From Cenococcum geophilum 1.58 (Eukaryota; Ascomycota; Dothideomycetes; Gloniales; Gloniaceae), in assembly GCA_001692895.1 (NCBI GenBank), contig KV748284.1, forward strand, positions 62,001 to 126,000: a stretch of 64,000 nucleotides of DNA. The letters run 5' to 3'. This document shows, piece after piece, positions 1 through 12,270 of the stretch (within the stretch, counting starts at the first letter, position 1; the number at the start of each line of letters is the position of its first letter). A program made the position numbers and the translations under genes. The notes below the pieces were generated by a model, which saw only the letters and a list, made by a program, of their open reading frames with translations, made no database searches and was not told the DNA's origin.

Positions 1-781
1 TAGATCAATAGGGCCTTTGCGATCACCTTTTGTATGCCACAGCCAGTCTAATACATAGCCCTGGTTGACTACAACCCATATCTTAAAGCCCTCGGGTGTT
101 AGTTTGCTTAGTATATTGGAAGTTTTAAATGCTTAACCGGTAAAGCGCTTAATCGTCTCATTAACAGCAAGGTATGTTCCTGGCTTCTAGAAGCGTTAAA
201 AGCGGTCCCGTACGTGCTCACTAAGTATATAAATCTTATCGAAAGGGGGTTCCTTCCTAGGATCATCGGTAGGCTTTGGTTTTAATATATAAAACTGGCG
301 ATTAAGCTGCTACCACCGAACGAGCGATATATGGTTAAAAACTTTAGTATACGGCGGTCCCTTCTTAAGGTCTCTGTTCCAGTAGTCCTTAATGTTAGAT
401 TCTATGTAGATACCCATATAAATCGTTACTGCAAAGTACGCGTAGAGCTCCCGAACAGAGGTCTCTACCCATAGGCGAATTCTCTTTGCGTTCTTTTTTT
501 TGGTCGGGTATAGCGCTGTATACTCATTTGTATGGGCAACAAGCTCCTTTATAATATCGTCCGTGAATATAAGCTTAAACAAATCAAAAGGATTACTCGC
601 ATCTACGTCGTCGGGCAGATTTGCACTGCCATTAATGTAGGGACTGCTGATAGGAAGGGGGTCGAATTCGGGCAGTGGCCATGGCTCGGGGGGGTGTTCT
701 TTCGCCTTCTTATTTTTTGGAATGATATATTAAGTAGGTTAAACAAAGTCTGCATCATTGGATGTACGTTTGCGGCCCATT
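1..781 (-). pseudogene. piggyBac-like transposase, N-terminal part, cut by window edge
   Basis: The reverse strand reads as a fungal piggyBac-type (DDE_Tnp_1_7) transposase, a cut-and-paste DNA transposase. It starts at the ATG at 781 (MGRKRTSNDADFV), followed by an in-frame stop. An open stretch at 310-582 includes VRELYAYFAVTIYMGIYIES, a family hallmark, and near the window edge it reads IWVVVNQGYVLDWLWHTKGD. The C-terminal half lies outside the window. The start is placed by alignment with two other copies here (N-termini ending at about 3669 and 21371). Stops are scattered, as expected from RIP, but this copy is the least damaged of the three. Family call is secure; exact ends are not. 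Confidence 0.8.
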
Positions 782-1140
782 GTGGTGGATAATTGAGGTA
801 GGAAGCTCTTTGGAGGCCTTTGCTGAGGCCGATTGTTGATACTTTGATGTTCGCGCACGGGCCACACGCTAAAAAGGGACGTCACCAGCGTATGGGATAT
901 TAGATTCCGCAACAGTCGCATTAGATTTGCGAGCACTGTCTATATGGCGGCGTGGAGCGGGACACGTTACAATTTAGCATATATTTTCTACCACTAAATA
1001 TTAAAAATATTTCTTAAAAATTTAACATCTTATAGAGATTTACTTTTATCAAAACTCTCTCTGTTTAAATTTTTATTTTAAAAAATATAGAAATTATTAT
1101 AAGGTTATAAAGTTAATAAGGTACAATTTTCTATATAAAC

Positions 1141-1518
1141 GTCAGGTGACAAAGTCACCTCGTCTATATATATTGTTCCGCACAGCTTGCCTGGCATCCT
1201 ACCAGTATTCGTGTTACGGCGCTGGTGGAAAACGGTGGATTGTGGCGGTGGATTGTGGCGGACAATCGCAGATAGTTTTTTACTGTTTCAGACAGTCGCA
1301 GTCACGTGACCAGATGATCGCATAAAACCTCGAGCGGCGCTACCCTTCTTCCCTTTTCCTTTCTCTAGCTTTGGATCCTCGTTTATAGACAATCCAATCG
1401 TACAGGCTTGCGCGACCCTTTTGCCGTGCTCGTGCCTCGATTGACTGAGTCGCTAACAATTCGCTTACCTTTGCAGGTTTGTGTGATGGCTAAGTAGTGC
1501 GGAGCTTGTCACGTCACA
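1141..1518. mobile_element. short non-coding TIR-like element, copy A
   Basis: The left end gtcaggtgacaaagtcacct and the right end gcggagcttgtcacgtcaca recur, fused almost end to end, at 58602-58667. The two ends are imperfect inverted repeats of about 13 bp. The left end also contains a small perfect hairpin (aggtgac, 3-nt loop, gtcacct). The interior 1300-1457 matches 59525-59680 in reverse orientation. No transposase is encoded. Superfamily not recognised; no convincing target duplication was found. Confidence 0.5.
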
Positions 1519-1539
1519 ATAAATTTTTTAAGAAAAAAG

Positions 1540-3459
1540 GTTAAAAAGGTATCCGTGGCTTATTTTTGGAGCTTCGCTAAAAAAGCCACCCCCGAAGGGG
1601 GTGGCCGACGGCTCAATCGCCAGGACGGCTCAATCGCCAAAGATAATCTAATTAATTCATTACGCTTTTATACCACAACCACAATGTCTACCACCTATCA
1701 AGAAGACGAAATACTTGTGCAGGAAGCCGTATCTGCAATCCTACACGGTACCTTCCCCTCAATCGCAGCAGCGACGCGTGAAACGCCACATCTTTACGGC
1801 CGCGTCAAGCATCGAGTTTCTGGCCATTAATCCCGTATAGAACGCGCCGGGACGAATAAGCTACTTTCCAATACCGAAGAGGAGGGACTTGTTTTATGGC
1901 TTAAGACTTTAGAATAAATTGGGACGCGTGTATTAAAAGAGATGCTTAAGAATAAGTGCAATAAGATCCTAAGCCGACGACATACCGATCCAAATACGGC
2001 ACCTCCGCTTTGCAGCAAGAAGTGGGCATACCGCTTTATTAAGCGTTATCTACCTCTTTAGCTACGCATACAAAACCTAAAAGAGATTAATCGTGAGGCT
2101 GCGGAGGATCTAGAGGCTCTTCGTGCCTGGTTTGTAGAGTATAATGGCCTTATCGCGCAATACCATATCCTACCATAAGACTGCTACAACTACAACGAAA
2201 TAGGTATCCGTATGGGCGTAGGCAAGCGTCAGTTTGTTATTATAACATCCTCTAGCGGTAGGCTTGAGGCGGGAACGGATACAAATCGCGAGATGGTTAC
2301 AACGGGCGAGACAATCTCAGGCAACGGCCACTACCTCCCGCCTATCATTATACTAAAAGGCAAGATAATTTAGCAGCGATGGGTTGCTATAAAAGTTAAA
2401 GATAATTACCTCCTTACTGTAAGCGAAAGTGCCTATTTAAATAATGAGATTGCGTTAGTATGGATCTAGCACTTCCATAAGCATACATGCGGTCGCCAGA
2501 TCGGGCCGTACAGGCTACTCCTCCTTAACGGCCATAACAGCTACTGTATAATAGATTTTCTATAATTTGCGGAAGATTATCGTATTATTGTATTCTGTAC
2601 GCTCCCATATATAACACACCTAGTGCAGCTACTTAACGTTGGTATATTCCAGCCGTATAAACATGAGTACGGTAAGGCCGTTATACGCGCGTATATAATA
2701 GGCTGCTATGACTTCAATAAAGTGCACTTTCTTAATGCAATTTATAATGTTAGGCTTAATGCAATAAAATTAATAATGATATAATCTGCATGGGCTAAAA
2801 TAGGCTTAATTCCGTATAATCCAGACGTAGTTCTCTCTAAAATCCGGCCACCTATACCTCTACCTATAACGCCAGATCCATAACCACAGGATACTCTTAA
2901 TACTACACCACGGTCAGGCGGCGCATTACAACGGTATGCGGAAACAATAAACAACCTTCCTGATATAGAGTCTTTTTAATAGGCCTTTTATCGGTTTTAA
3001 CGAGCAAGCTTAAAACTAGGGTTATTTAATGCAATACGAGACATACTAAAAGAGCGCTACGTAGCCGAAAAGCGACGTAAACAGCTTAAAAAGGATGCTA
3101 GGAAGTCACTGTAGACTGGAGGGGTAATAACTGTTGCTGCTAGCCGTGCAATGGCCCGTTATAAGCAAGATATTAAGAGGGAGAAGGTTAAAAAGAAGGC
3201 CTTACGTAAGGTAAAACAGGCTAAAAATAAGGTAAAAAAGGAAGAGTATGCTGCAGGTGTGCTTGCACGTAAGGAAGAGAGGCTAAGGAAGAAAGCTAAG
3301 AAGGAATTAGAGCGTCAAAGCAAGCGAAGAAGTAAATAGATTAAATTATACACGAATGCTGGCGATCGAGCCGTCCTGGCGATTAAGCCGTCGGCCACCC
3401 CCTTCGGGGGTGGCTTTTTTAGCGAAGCTCCAAAAATAAGCCACGGATAGCCTTTTAAC
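1540..3459 (+). mobile_element. Fot1/pogo-type (Tc1-mariner) transposon, RIP-inactivated
   Basis: A DNA transposon of about 1.92 kb with near-perfect terminal inverted repeats of about 100 bp (1540-1638 and 3361-3459). Each repeat contains the internal hairpin ccacccccgaagggggtgg. A single transposase gene lies between them on the plus strand. The outermost bases read gttaaaa. The TA target duplication expected for this superfamily cannot be made out, probably because of decay at the edges. It lies directly beside the piggyBac derivative at 3469-3755. Confidence 0.88.
1684..3339 (+). pseudogene. Fot1/pogo transposase, broken by many stops
   Basis: Reading from the ATG at 1684 gives MSTTYQEDEILVQEAVSA, a psq-type helix-turn-helix start. 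A CENP-B-like second DNA-binding domain and a DDE_1 catalytic domain follow. Visible landmarks are KWAYRFIKRYLPL, NEIGIRMGVGKRQ, LLLLNGHNSY and TAWAKIGLIPYNP-like blocks. The C-terminus, from about 3151, is lysine-rich. About ten in-frame stops interrupt it. Two expected catalytic Asp positions read Asn (NEIGIR for DEIGIR, LNGH for LDGH), consistent with G-to-A RIP. It cannot encode an active enzyme. Confidence 0.85.
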
Positions 3460-3468
3460 TTTATAATC

Positions 3469-3755
3469 TTATCCCTTAACACGATGATTTGGGTCCTCAG
3501 GTTATCGATAAGAACCAACCAATTAAATTAGCTGAATTCGATGTCCGTACTTAGGAATCTGGGCAACGGCCAGGGCTTAAGGCGGGGTTTTTTTGCTTTT
3601 TAATTCGGGCGAACGTTATACTAAGCAGGCTGAACAAGGTCTATATCGATTCTGGTACGGTTGGATGGCATAGTAGTGGTGTAATCGCGTTATTTTGATT
3701 CTGGTGTTTGCGCACGGACCACCTACTGCAAGGACCCAATCGTGTTAAGGGATAA
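3469..3755. mobile_element. internally deleted piggyBac derivative (MITE-like)
   Basis: The sequence is flanked by a perfect 17-bp inverted repeat, ttatcccttaacacgat. Its left subterminal part (about 3497-3553) matches the left subterminal part of the large piggyBac copy (about 11130-11186). It then jumps directly into the first ~40 codons of the transposase (reverse strand, ATG at about 3669, MPSNRTRIDIDLVQPA). Nearly the whole transposase has therefore been deleted while both ends are kept, as in non-autonomous derivatives moved in trans. Confidence 0.7.
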
Positions 3756-3816
3756 TAAAATTTTATACTTTAAAGTAAATTTTTAAATAAAAAGAATTTA
3801 AAATAAATTTAATATA

Positions 3817-4451
3817 ACGTGAGCGATAGGGCTTACTGCGAGAATGGTTTAGAACATCAAAATACTGCCCCAGAGCTCCGTGTAGAGCTCCGTGCACGTC
3901 TCCCACTGACCTTCGTTTGGCAAAGGTCTCGCAAAGCGCCACAGGCAGACGTAGAGCTTGCAACTCTATTAGAGCCTCCACAACGGCTTGCAGAGGTGTG
4001 CAAGATAGATATATCGCATAACGTAGGTAATAGGGTTATAACGGTTCCTCTGTGCGTAGTTTTGATGTTCCAAACCGTCATAACTATGCCGACCGTCATA
4101 ACCCTGGTTATGAAGGTTTGCAGGTTTTGCAAATAAATTTCGTCTATGCGCTTTGCTTCGTCTGTGCTCCAACACTTATGACGGTCGGCTACTACCGCCT
4201 TCCTAATTGGGCTTACTGCGAGAATGGTTTGGGACATCAAAATACTACCCCTTTTAACTAGCGCTACAGTGATGTGACGACAAGTTTTTACCTATCCCCT
4301 TTGGCTAGCGCCCTAAATTTTTTAATTTGGTATAATATAGGTGATAGGATCAGCATAATTATGACAGTTCCTAACAAATTCCGTCTATACGTAGTTTTGA
4401 TATTCCAAACCGTTATAACTATGCCGACCGTTATAACCCTATCGCTCACGT
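3817..4451. mobile_element. non-autonomous TIR element with TA flanks
   Basis: A 635-bp element begins acgtgagcgataggg and ends with the inverted copy ccctatcgctcacgt. It is flanked by TA on both sides (3815-3816, 4452-4453), as expected for Tc1/mariner-type insertion. Internal partial copies of the terminal block occur near 4030-4110 (inverted) and 4209-4255 (direct), so the element is built of repeated terminal sequence. The ORFs across it are by-products of the repeats. Transposase source unknown. Confidence 0.6.
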
Positions 4452-4568
4452 TATATATTATTATTATTTTTTTATATAAAATTGTGATTTTAGTATTAAA
4501 TAAGTTATATTTTAATTTTTATAAAATTCTATTAAAAGGTTATGAAGTTATAGGTGATATAGAAATGT

Positions 4569-4739
4569 TGTCGGTATACTCGCTTTATCAACGTGCACGA
4601 ATATTACTTATAGTGGTACGTATGCGGTGTTAAAGTTGGTAGTTAATTGATGTCTAGAAATAGGGGTTTGCTCTAAGGTTAGATTAGCTAGTCTTACTTT
4701 GTGGTCTTATAACTACGTTATATAACTAATATTCCGACA
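4569..4739 (-). repeat. Copia 3' LTR
   Basis: This 171-bp LTR starts tgtcggtatactcgc and ends attccgaca. It differs from the right LTR only by what look like C/T and G/A transitions, so RIP has hit the two copies differently. The target duplication aatgt lies immediately to the left. Confidence 0.9.
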
Positions 4740-5149
4740 CTAGAGCAACTTTAAGAAGAAGGCTAATCTATACTCTAAAGCTAAGTCTGTTTCTAGACTA
4801 TTTATAGTATATATATAATAGCTAAAGATCTAATTAATACGCAATAGTTTCCACGCTCCTCTTATAGGTCCGTAATTATATAACTAGTATTACGGTTTAT
4901 ACTAATATCTCTAAATAGAAGCTTATAGAATGCTATATTATGGGGACACTAAGCTAAGGAAAAGAAGGAGAAGGATTATTAGGGGTAGCAGGTTGATATA
5001 TCGCGAGGGCCGCTAAGGCGCTAGTAGTAAGTAAGCTAATAGCGATTTTCTATTCTGGGGATGGAAAATCCTAATTGGCTGGTTAAATTTAGGGTCCGTA
5101 GAATATGGCGGGTGGTATACCCTAGCACCGTTACGACCCGAAAACCACC

Positions 5150-8100
5150 TTCTATTACTTCTTACGCTTTACCTAACCTACAGCCTGTATATCGACCTGG
5201 TTTGTGTTAATAAGTTGCTATAGGGCGATATAAGGCTTCCCCTTAGTTATTGCGTCCGCAGGGTTAGCTTCACTATTAATCTATTTAACCTCCGTAATCT
5301 GCTGACGTTCGTAGGCTTATCGCAGGCATATTATATTAATTATTAATTACTTCTCTTATGTGGTTTTAAGTTGTATAAGACAGTTATATAGCGACTTAGA
5401 ATTGGTGCAAAGCACAAGCAGGAGGTTGATCTGTAGGACCTTGTTTACCGTAGACTTAATAGCGACAGCGATATTAAAGCCGTAAGCCATTCTGTAGAGT
5501 TTAGAAGCCAGAACACTTCTAGTAACTCTTTTATACTTAATTAAGCTCTAATAGATAACGTTAGCCTTCTTAGTTGTGTTAGCTAGTATAATAACGTAGC
5601 TAATTTGCGAAGAAAGGTCCTTATTATTGGTAAAGGAAGCGTCTATAAAGACTAAGAGCTATAGGGTTTTAGCCTCTAATTTAATAAACTTAAGACCTTT
5701 ATATAAGTTCTAAATCTATTAACTTAGGCGCTTATTTAACTCCTTTATATTTACCTCTTTAGGATTAGTTACCTAGGTAGTAAAGGATAAGTTAAATAAA
5801 GCCTCTAGTTAATAGATTAAGGCGATATAGGCTCCTTTAGCGCGTTAAGTGATATACTAGTCCTTTGGCGTAAGTAGGCCGCGCGTAATTCCTTTAGAGC
5901 TAGTGCTATCTACTAGCGTAGTGTTAACTATACTAAGGTTCTTATACTAGCGCTTTTACGTTAGCGTAATACTCTTATCTTATGCTAATTAAATAAGTCC
6001 TCTATTAAACTTAACTGGTATATTAGTGGTTAGTTACTCTTGCTCCTTAGCTATAAATTTAGCCTTATATAGTTCGCTTTGTTTAGCCTCTATAAAGGTA
6101 TTATCTATAAGGAATAGCATATTATTAGTCTATAAGCCGATAATTTTAAAAGGTTTGTTGCTGTAAAGTAAGTAAGGGTTATATATAGACTGGTCTATTT
6201 ACAGCTAATTAATATAGTATAAATAGTAGGTCTTAAACTAGTGGTTTTTAGCTTTAGGTACTCTATAAAGTGGCTTTATAACCTTTAGAACGGAGTCCTT
6301 ATTAATTCCCAATTATTTATTTAGCTCGTGTGGTGGTTATATATAGAACTCGCGGTTTAGGTTTATAGTAGACTGGACGTAGGCTTATAAAATATCTTAG
6401 AGGTAGAGTTATGTCTATAGTAGCGTAGTAGCGATATAGAGAATTAGCCGCTAGCTAACTTGTTGAATTGTTAGTAATTGAGTAAGAACTAGCTCTTTCT
6501 CTAAATTGTTATAGGCCTATATAATAAGTTGTGATTTCTTAAAGGCTTTATTGGTTCCCTTATTCTTAATCTTATTAATAAACCGTAAATTAAAGAGTTT
6601 AACCCCCTTTAGTATATTATATAGCTTAATAATCTTAAAGATGCCTTTCTTAAGTAGGCCTATAACCTCCTTTTACCGTAAAGCGCTGAACTAGGTATTG
6701 CCATTATTCTATAAGTAAATAGTAGTGTTAGCTATATCTACGGTATTATTATCCTGTAAGTAGATAGCGATGTCGGCTATATCTGTAATATCACCCGTAA
6801 GGGCATCTATGTCTATTATAGTGTCCATAATAGTTATATCTGTAACGGCTGTAAGTAATAGGTATTTACAGGGGCAACCTCTGCCTCACTTTGGCGGTAG
6901 CTATGGTTTAGCTTTAGGTAATAATTAAGGTTTAGCTAGTATAAGTACTGGTTTAGCTAATTTAACAGACTTTTATGGTTCGACTAAGTCTTATAGGTCC
7001 AGTAGGTAAGGTTTTATAACCATAGAGCGGAAGGTTATAGGCCTATTTAGTAGCTTTATAGTACAGGTCTTACTATTAACGGTAAGTAGTATATATAGCC
7101 CGTTCTAATAACTGCTTTGGTTAATATTATCTTTTCTCTAGACTAAGATAGGCGAACTAGGTAGGAGGCCGTAAATAGCGTTAGTTTATTATCTATTTCG
7201 CGTATTAAGAGCGTTAGCAATTTATCGTTTAGCTTAAAGCTTTTGGATTTCTACTATTGCTTTCTTAATGGCCGTAGCTCGCTATACAACTAAAGGTAAT
7301 GGTGTATTTAATTTAACTATTTAGGGGTAGGCTCCGAAGACTAGAAGTATAGGGACTAGGCCTTTTAGGCCAGCTGTATTATTAATAGCTTTAAAAGCCA
7401 TTTATAGGGCTATTTCCTTGCTGATTTTAGGGATTTTAGATGTAATAATTTAGTAGGCTTGTTGTAGCGGACTATAGTAGCGCTCTACCATTCTAATAGA
7501 ATTGTGTAATTTGACTAGAACTAACTTTGTAGTTACTCCTATAGTAGTAGTATAGTGCTTAAACTCCTTACTGATAAAGTTTTTTCTAGCGTTTATGGTG
7601 ATTAAGTCTAGTGGTCCTAAATAGCTGTTAATCTAGCACATTCATAGAACGTCCTAAGTGTGCTTAGCGCTAATATCTTATAGCTATCTACTAGTTTAAA
7701 ATTAAGTTGCTTTGTTGACTATATATAGTAGGGGGGAGCCGCTAATATATATAATGTTGACAATAATATTGTAGTTAAAATTAACGTCGTCTCGTAAGGT
7801 GAAGCGAAATCTACTTAGAGATCTGCTAAACTTCTAGCAGTAGTAGCAGAGTTTAGTTAGCTCTTTAATAGCGGATCTATTAGTATTATAGCCGTAGCCA
7901 GTCTTATTAAGAAGCTTTTATAGTTTATTAACTAACAGGTAACTAAATTGATGGTATAAACGTCGTAGCTTTACATTAGTTAAGTAGTAAGGGTTTATAT
8001 TAAAGGACTTAACTAAATAAGACTGTAAAGAGAAGCTCTATACAAGAAACGGGTGGCTAAATCGTCTAACTACTAGCACCTTTTTAGTGCGAGTAATGAT

Positions 8101-10300
8101 GACGTCCTTTAGGTTATTGTATTTAATATAGAGTCTATCTATATCTACTAAGCAAAGTAGGAAAGAAGTATCTGCTTTAACGATATAGAATTATACCTTG
8201 CCTATAGGGCTGTTGACGTCTATAGTTTTAATAAACGTAAAGGCTTTAATCCCGAATTGGATAGTTACTTGGCCCTTAGTTAACGTATTAAGACTTATAG
8301 ACTTATCTACGGCCTATAGGGCTTAGAATTGGCCGTAGCTAGCTGTAGACTTACGCGAAGCATCTGTATTAATTATAATTCCTATAAAGACCGTTAAGGT
8401 GTATTGTAACGCTATAGTTATAGTCATATTATAGGCGAATAGGTTAGTCTCCATGTAAGGTTTTGTGGTAGACTCTATGGTAAGTTTTAAAGCTATAAGT
8501 AGGTGTATATAAGCCTTATTAGCTAGCTCTACACTTATAGAGGTTGCTTCCTCTATAGTAAGTGTTCTAAAGGTGGTGATATAGGCAGAACTATTGTTAG
8601 GTTCTCCGGCATTGCTTTTAGAGTCGTCAGTGTCTTATATATAGGCTTTAAAGTCTAAGTTATCCTCTTTATCTCTTTTGCAGGCGGCAACGTATTATTT
8701 AAAGTGGTTGTTAAAGTTGCCCTTATTACGGCCCTTAATATTAATAAAACGTCTCTTATAGTTGTCTTTAGATTAATTACGCTCCTCCTCTATATATTTC
8801 TATAAATGGTAGTCCTTTTTCTTATAGATGTAGTACTTGGCCTTTAGTCCGCCGTTAGTTCTATAGGGGCGATTGCTGCTATAGTGATTGGTATTTCGGT
8901 CTCGATTTTAGTTATTTTAATAATAATATTAATCCGTAAAAAAGGTTTAGTGAGACGATCTTATTAAGGCCTATAGGGGGTGTTCTTTTTTCTATGTAAT
9001 AATAGAGGATTATAGCTTACTAATTAACTAAGAGAGGTCTTTTAAGGGGTTAGAGATAGCGATATAGCATACTGGCACTTTTTGGTAAGTAGTGACTAAC
9101 TTATTTATAAGAATGCGGTTTATATAAAAGTCTAGGTATAGTCTATAATGTTACTTTAGCAGTTTATCTATAAGTAGTTGGAAGTTTTAATAAATTAACT
9201 TATTAGGGTTCTCGTCTATAACTCCTTAGAGGGTTATGCTGTTCCACTCTATAAGGTTCTTATAGTAGTATTTTGGCCCTTTAAAGAACTGTTATATATA
9301 GTTATAGGCTTCCATAAAAGGTCTTAACTTAAGGTTGCTATTATAGTAGTGGTCCTAAGTAAGCCCTTTTAGCATGTTAGAGAATACTACTATATAGCCT
9401 TCTAGTAGTAAGCTAGATCTCTTACAGATGTTATAAAAGATGGTTAGCTTAAAGTCGAAGCTGTTATTAATTCTATTGTACTTTTAGTCGTTTATGTAGA
9501 TCTTCGCAATTATAGCTACCTCCTTGCTATATTTAGGTCCTTGCTCCGTACTAGGCACGGCTAGTTTAGGTAGTATATGTGTTTATAGCTGCTACGGCTG
9601 CTACTCTCTTAGCCATAGTAGTTGGTTAATAAGAGTATAGATTTAGTTGTAGTTGGAGGATTAAGGACCGGGAGGGGTAGTAGGGGTAGTAGGGATAGCA
9701 ATTAGAGTAGCTGGCGGTGCAGTAACCGGAGTAGCTGGTAGTATGGTAGCTAGGATAGCTAGTAAAGTTAGTAGAGTAACTAGTAGTGGGGCTAGAGGTA
9801 TAGTAAGCTTATTTAAGGTCAAATTAAGTTAGTCTTATAGAGTTGTTATAATTATTGGTTTTACCTCTGCAAGGGCCGTAATAAGCTCCTTATCCATCTA
9901 TTTATAAAACTCTTCTTTATTAGCGATGTCCGTTAGCACCTTACTAAGGGAGTATCTCTTATTTTACTTAGCAATATATACTCCTTTCTTAACTAGGTAT
10001 TAATGGATTTCTATTCTAGTATTAGATTGTACTTATTTAAAGGTCTTTAGTATAAAGTTCTTAAAGTCTTCCTAAAACACTGTTTATAGTGCAAAGTCTA
10101 TAAGGTTAGATTATATATATAGGTGCATCTTAGTCTCCATATACTTTGTTAGGTCATCATCTATAGCCATCTCCAAGTCGATTCCGTAGCCGTATTTAGT
10201 AATTCTTTCCTTTTAGTTAATTTCTATATTGTTGTGTCTTTATATATAAGGGTAGGTATAAGGGTAAGTATAAGGGTAGTTATTAGTTTAAAGAAGTTAA
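5150..10300 (-). pseudogene. Copia gag-pol remnant
   Basis: The internal region of the Copia element, with gag on the right and RNase H on the left. Recognisable from the minus strand are the RT segment around 6.0-6.2 kb and the RNase H segment around 5.2-5.65 kb. The latter ends with a SADYGG-like stretch and NPADAITKGKP. No open frame longer than about 60 codons survives. The gag/pol boundary and the right-hand limit are approximate because decay is heavy. Confidence 0.7.
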
Positions 10301-10725
10301 GGTTTAAAGTAAGGATGTAAAGGTATATACGTATTCTATTAACGAATCTATAGTTCTTGGAAACTATAGACGATTCTTAGCAAAGATATAGTCCTTTAGG
10401 CGATCTAACGCGTTAACAGTTAAGTTAATACGTAGTTTTAAGCTTTAAGGGTCCTCTAGGCGATCTAATGCGTTAATAGTTAAGCTAATATATAGTTTTA
10501 AGCTTTAAGGGTAACGTAGCTCTCTTTAAGTAAAGGTATAATTCTCTAGGCAATTTAACGCATTAGCAAGCTGATACGTGGTCTTAAGCTTTAAGGGTAA
10601 CGTAGTTTTCTCCTTTAACTAAAATAGGGCGATAGCTCTGTGATCTAACGCGTTAGTAGTTAAGCTAATATGTGGTTTTAAGCTTTGCTATTGCGTATTT
10701 CCTAATTTATACGTCTACTGATTAG

Positions 10726-10896
10726 TGTTAGTATACTCGCTTTATTAACGTGCATGAATATCACTTGTAGTGGTACGTATGCGGTGTTAAAGTTGGTAGT
10801 TAATTGATGTCTAGAAATAGGGGTTTGCTCCAAGGTTAGATTAGCTAGTCTTGCTTCGTGGTCTTGTAACCACGTCACATAACTAACATTCCGACA
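10726..10896 (-). repeat. Copia 5' LTR
   Basis: This 171-bp LTR matches 4569-4739 and retains more C/G (for example cttgcttcgtggtcttgtaa), so it is the less mutated copy in its right half. It is followed by the target duplication aatgt. Confidence 0.9.
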
Positions 10897-10939
10897 AATG
10901 TATATTGTGGTATATTTTGATGAGGAAAAGCGTGCATAA

Positions 10940-11019
10940 GCTTATCTTATAAATCAGACCCTCGGTAGACCGTTGGTACGTGCACTACGCGCACGGGGCG
11001 GGCATACTGCTCCTTATTA
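10940..11019 (-). repeat. 80-bp segment, inverted copy of 22548-22627
   Basis: This 80-bp stretch is the reverse complement of 22548-22627, with about three transition differences. It contains the GC-rich core gcactacgcgcacggggcgg. It sits between the Copia element and the piggyBac copy, and its partner lies just beyond the long-TIR element on the right. Confidence 0.85.
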
Positions 11020-12079
11020 GGAGCTTATGGGCGTCGTTTTGGTAGTAACGGAGCGCCGAACCACACCAATTACCTTTTTTACTGCCGTATCTCGACCCTT
11101 TTATCCCTTGCAACGTCAAAATGGTTTATTAGGTTATCGATAAGAACCAACTAATTAGATTAGCTAAATTTGGTGCCTGTACTTAGAACTACAAGGCTGA
11201 TGATATTTGTAATATACTATATAGAATTAATATATAGGCTTAATCTTTGGAATTAAAGTCGCTTAATATAAGGCCTCTAGCAGTCGTCCTTCCTGCAGAA
11301 CGGTATTTTATATATACTGCAGCTAAAACGAGTCCTTGGAGGACGCGCACGCCTCTCCTATTCCTTACTGTCGCGAGGTTTCCTTGTAGTATTTGGTGAA
11401 AGCTCTAATAGAGCCTTTTGACGCCCAATATACGGCTCCTGAGTACGCCTGCTAGTATCTATACAAGCTAAGTAAAAAACCTCCCTTGGAAACAGCTTAA
11501 TTAGCTAATACTGCGCTATAGGGACCTATATTATATTGTCTATAGAACGTCAAGATAAGTGTTTAAATATATAATTCTTTCACTTCCAAATTAAGCGTTT
11601 AAATAAGGCTTTACGGAGGTTAATTTGAAATTACTTATAGCTATTCTTACAACATTCGTATCAATCGGTAGGCCGGTAGGAAGATAGTAGGAAGTAATTA
11701 ACAATTACTATATTAAGAAGGAAGTGCTATAAAGGCTTCTAGGTTTGCCTATAGATCCTCTACGTTCTAAAATACGAGCGTAATTAATCTACAATATCCA
11801 CACTATATATGTAATAATTGTACCAGAATATAAAGGTAGGAATAGGTAATAGCTTCTTAAAATTATCGCTAAAGACCTTTTAAGTCTGTCTAGCGTCGCT
11901 AGTAGTAAGGGGAGGACGTTTCTGTATAGTAATTCTAGTTTAACGACCTAGTAATGTATAACGTCATTAGATTTTAAGCCTTAAAGTTAAATTATAGAAC
12001 TTACCGTTATTAACAGTACTTATAAAAAGTATAATATTGGCGTCCTTCCAAGCAAACTCCATTACTTAACCGTCCTTAG

Positions 12080-12265
12080 TGTTACGGCTTGTATAAATGC
12101 CTCTGAACCGAAGCTTGTAGAATGCTGTATTACGAAGATACTAAGCTAAGGAGCAGAAGAAGGTCGAGGAAAGGATAAGTCTATATACACGAGCCAAGTC
12201 TTTAAGCGAGCCCCTGACTAGGCTGCATGTAGACGTCGCAGGGGCGGTGCCCTAGCGCCGTTACA
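12080..12265. mobile_element. solo LTR with 5-bp target duplication
   Basis: This 186-bp sequence begins tgttacggc and ends gcgccgttaca, and is flanked by cttag on both sides (12075-12079, 12266-12270). It has the size and TG...CA ends of a small LTR and no internal gene, so it is probably the product of LTR-LTR recombination. A diverged relative lies within the Copia element at about 4886-5134. Confidence 0.7.
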
Positions 12266-12270
12266 CTTAG

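Larger units (their letters stand above)
4569..10896 (-). mobile_element. Ty1/Copia LTR retrotransposon, complete but RIP-inactivated
   Basis: A 6.33-kb element has two 171-bp LTRs running TG to CA and a 5-bp target duplication aatgt (4564-4568 and 10897-10901). Coding runs on the minus strand, so the 5' LTR is the right-hand one. The reverse strand near 6050-6160 reads the reverse-transcriptase landmark FKIIGL-stop-TNNMLFLID. Near 5560-5650 it reads LLVFIDASFTNNKD, the Copia RNase H start. Stops are abundant and Asp codons at the RT site read Asn. A degenerate segment near 4886-5134 resembles the solo LTR at 12080-12265. Confidence 0.88.

Noticed and set aside
3857..4240. 127-codon frame within the 3817-4451 element
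   Set aside because: It spans alternating copies of the terminal block and has no transposase features.
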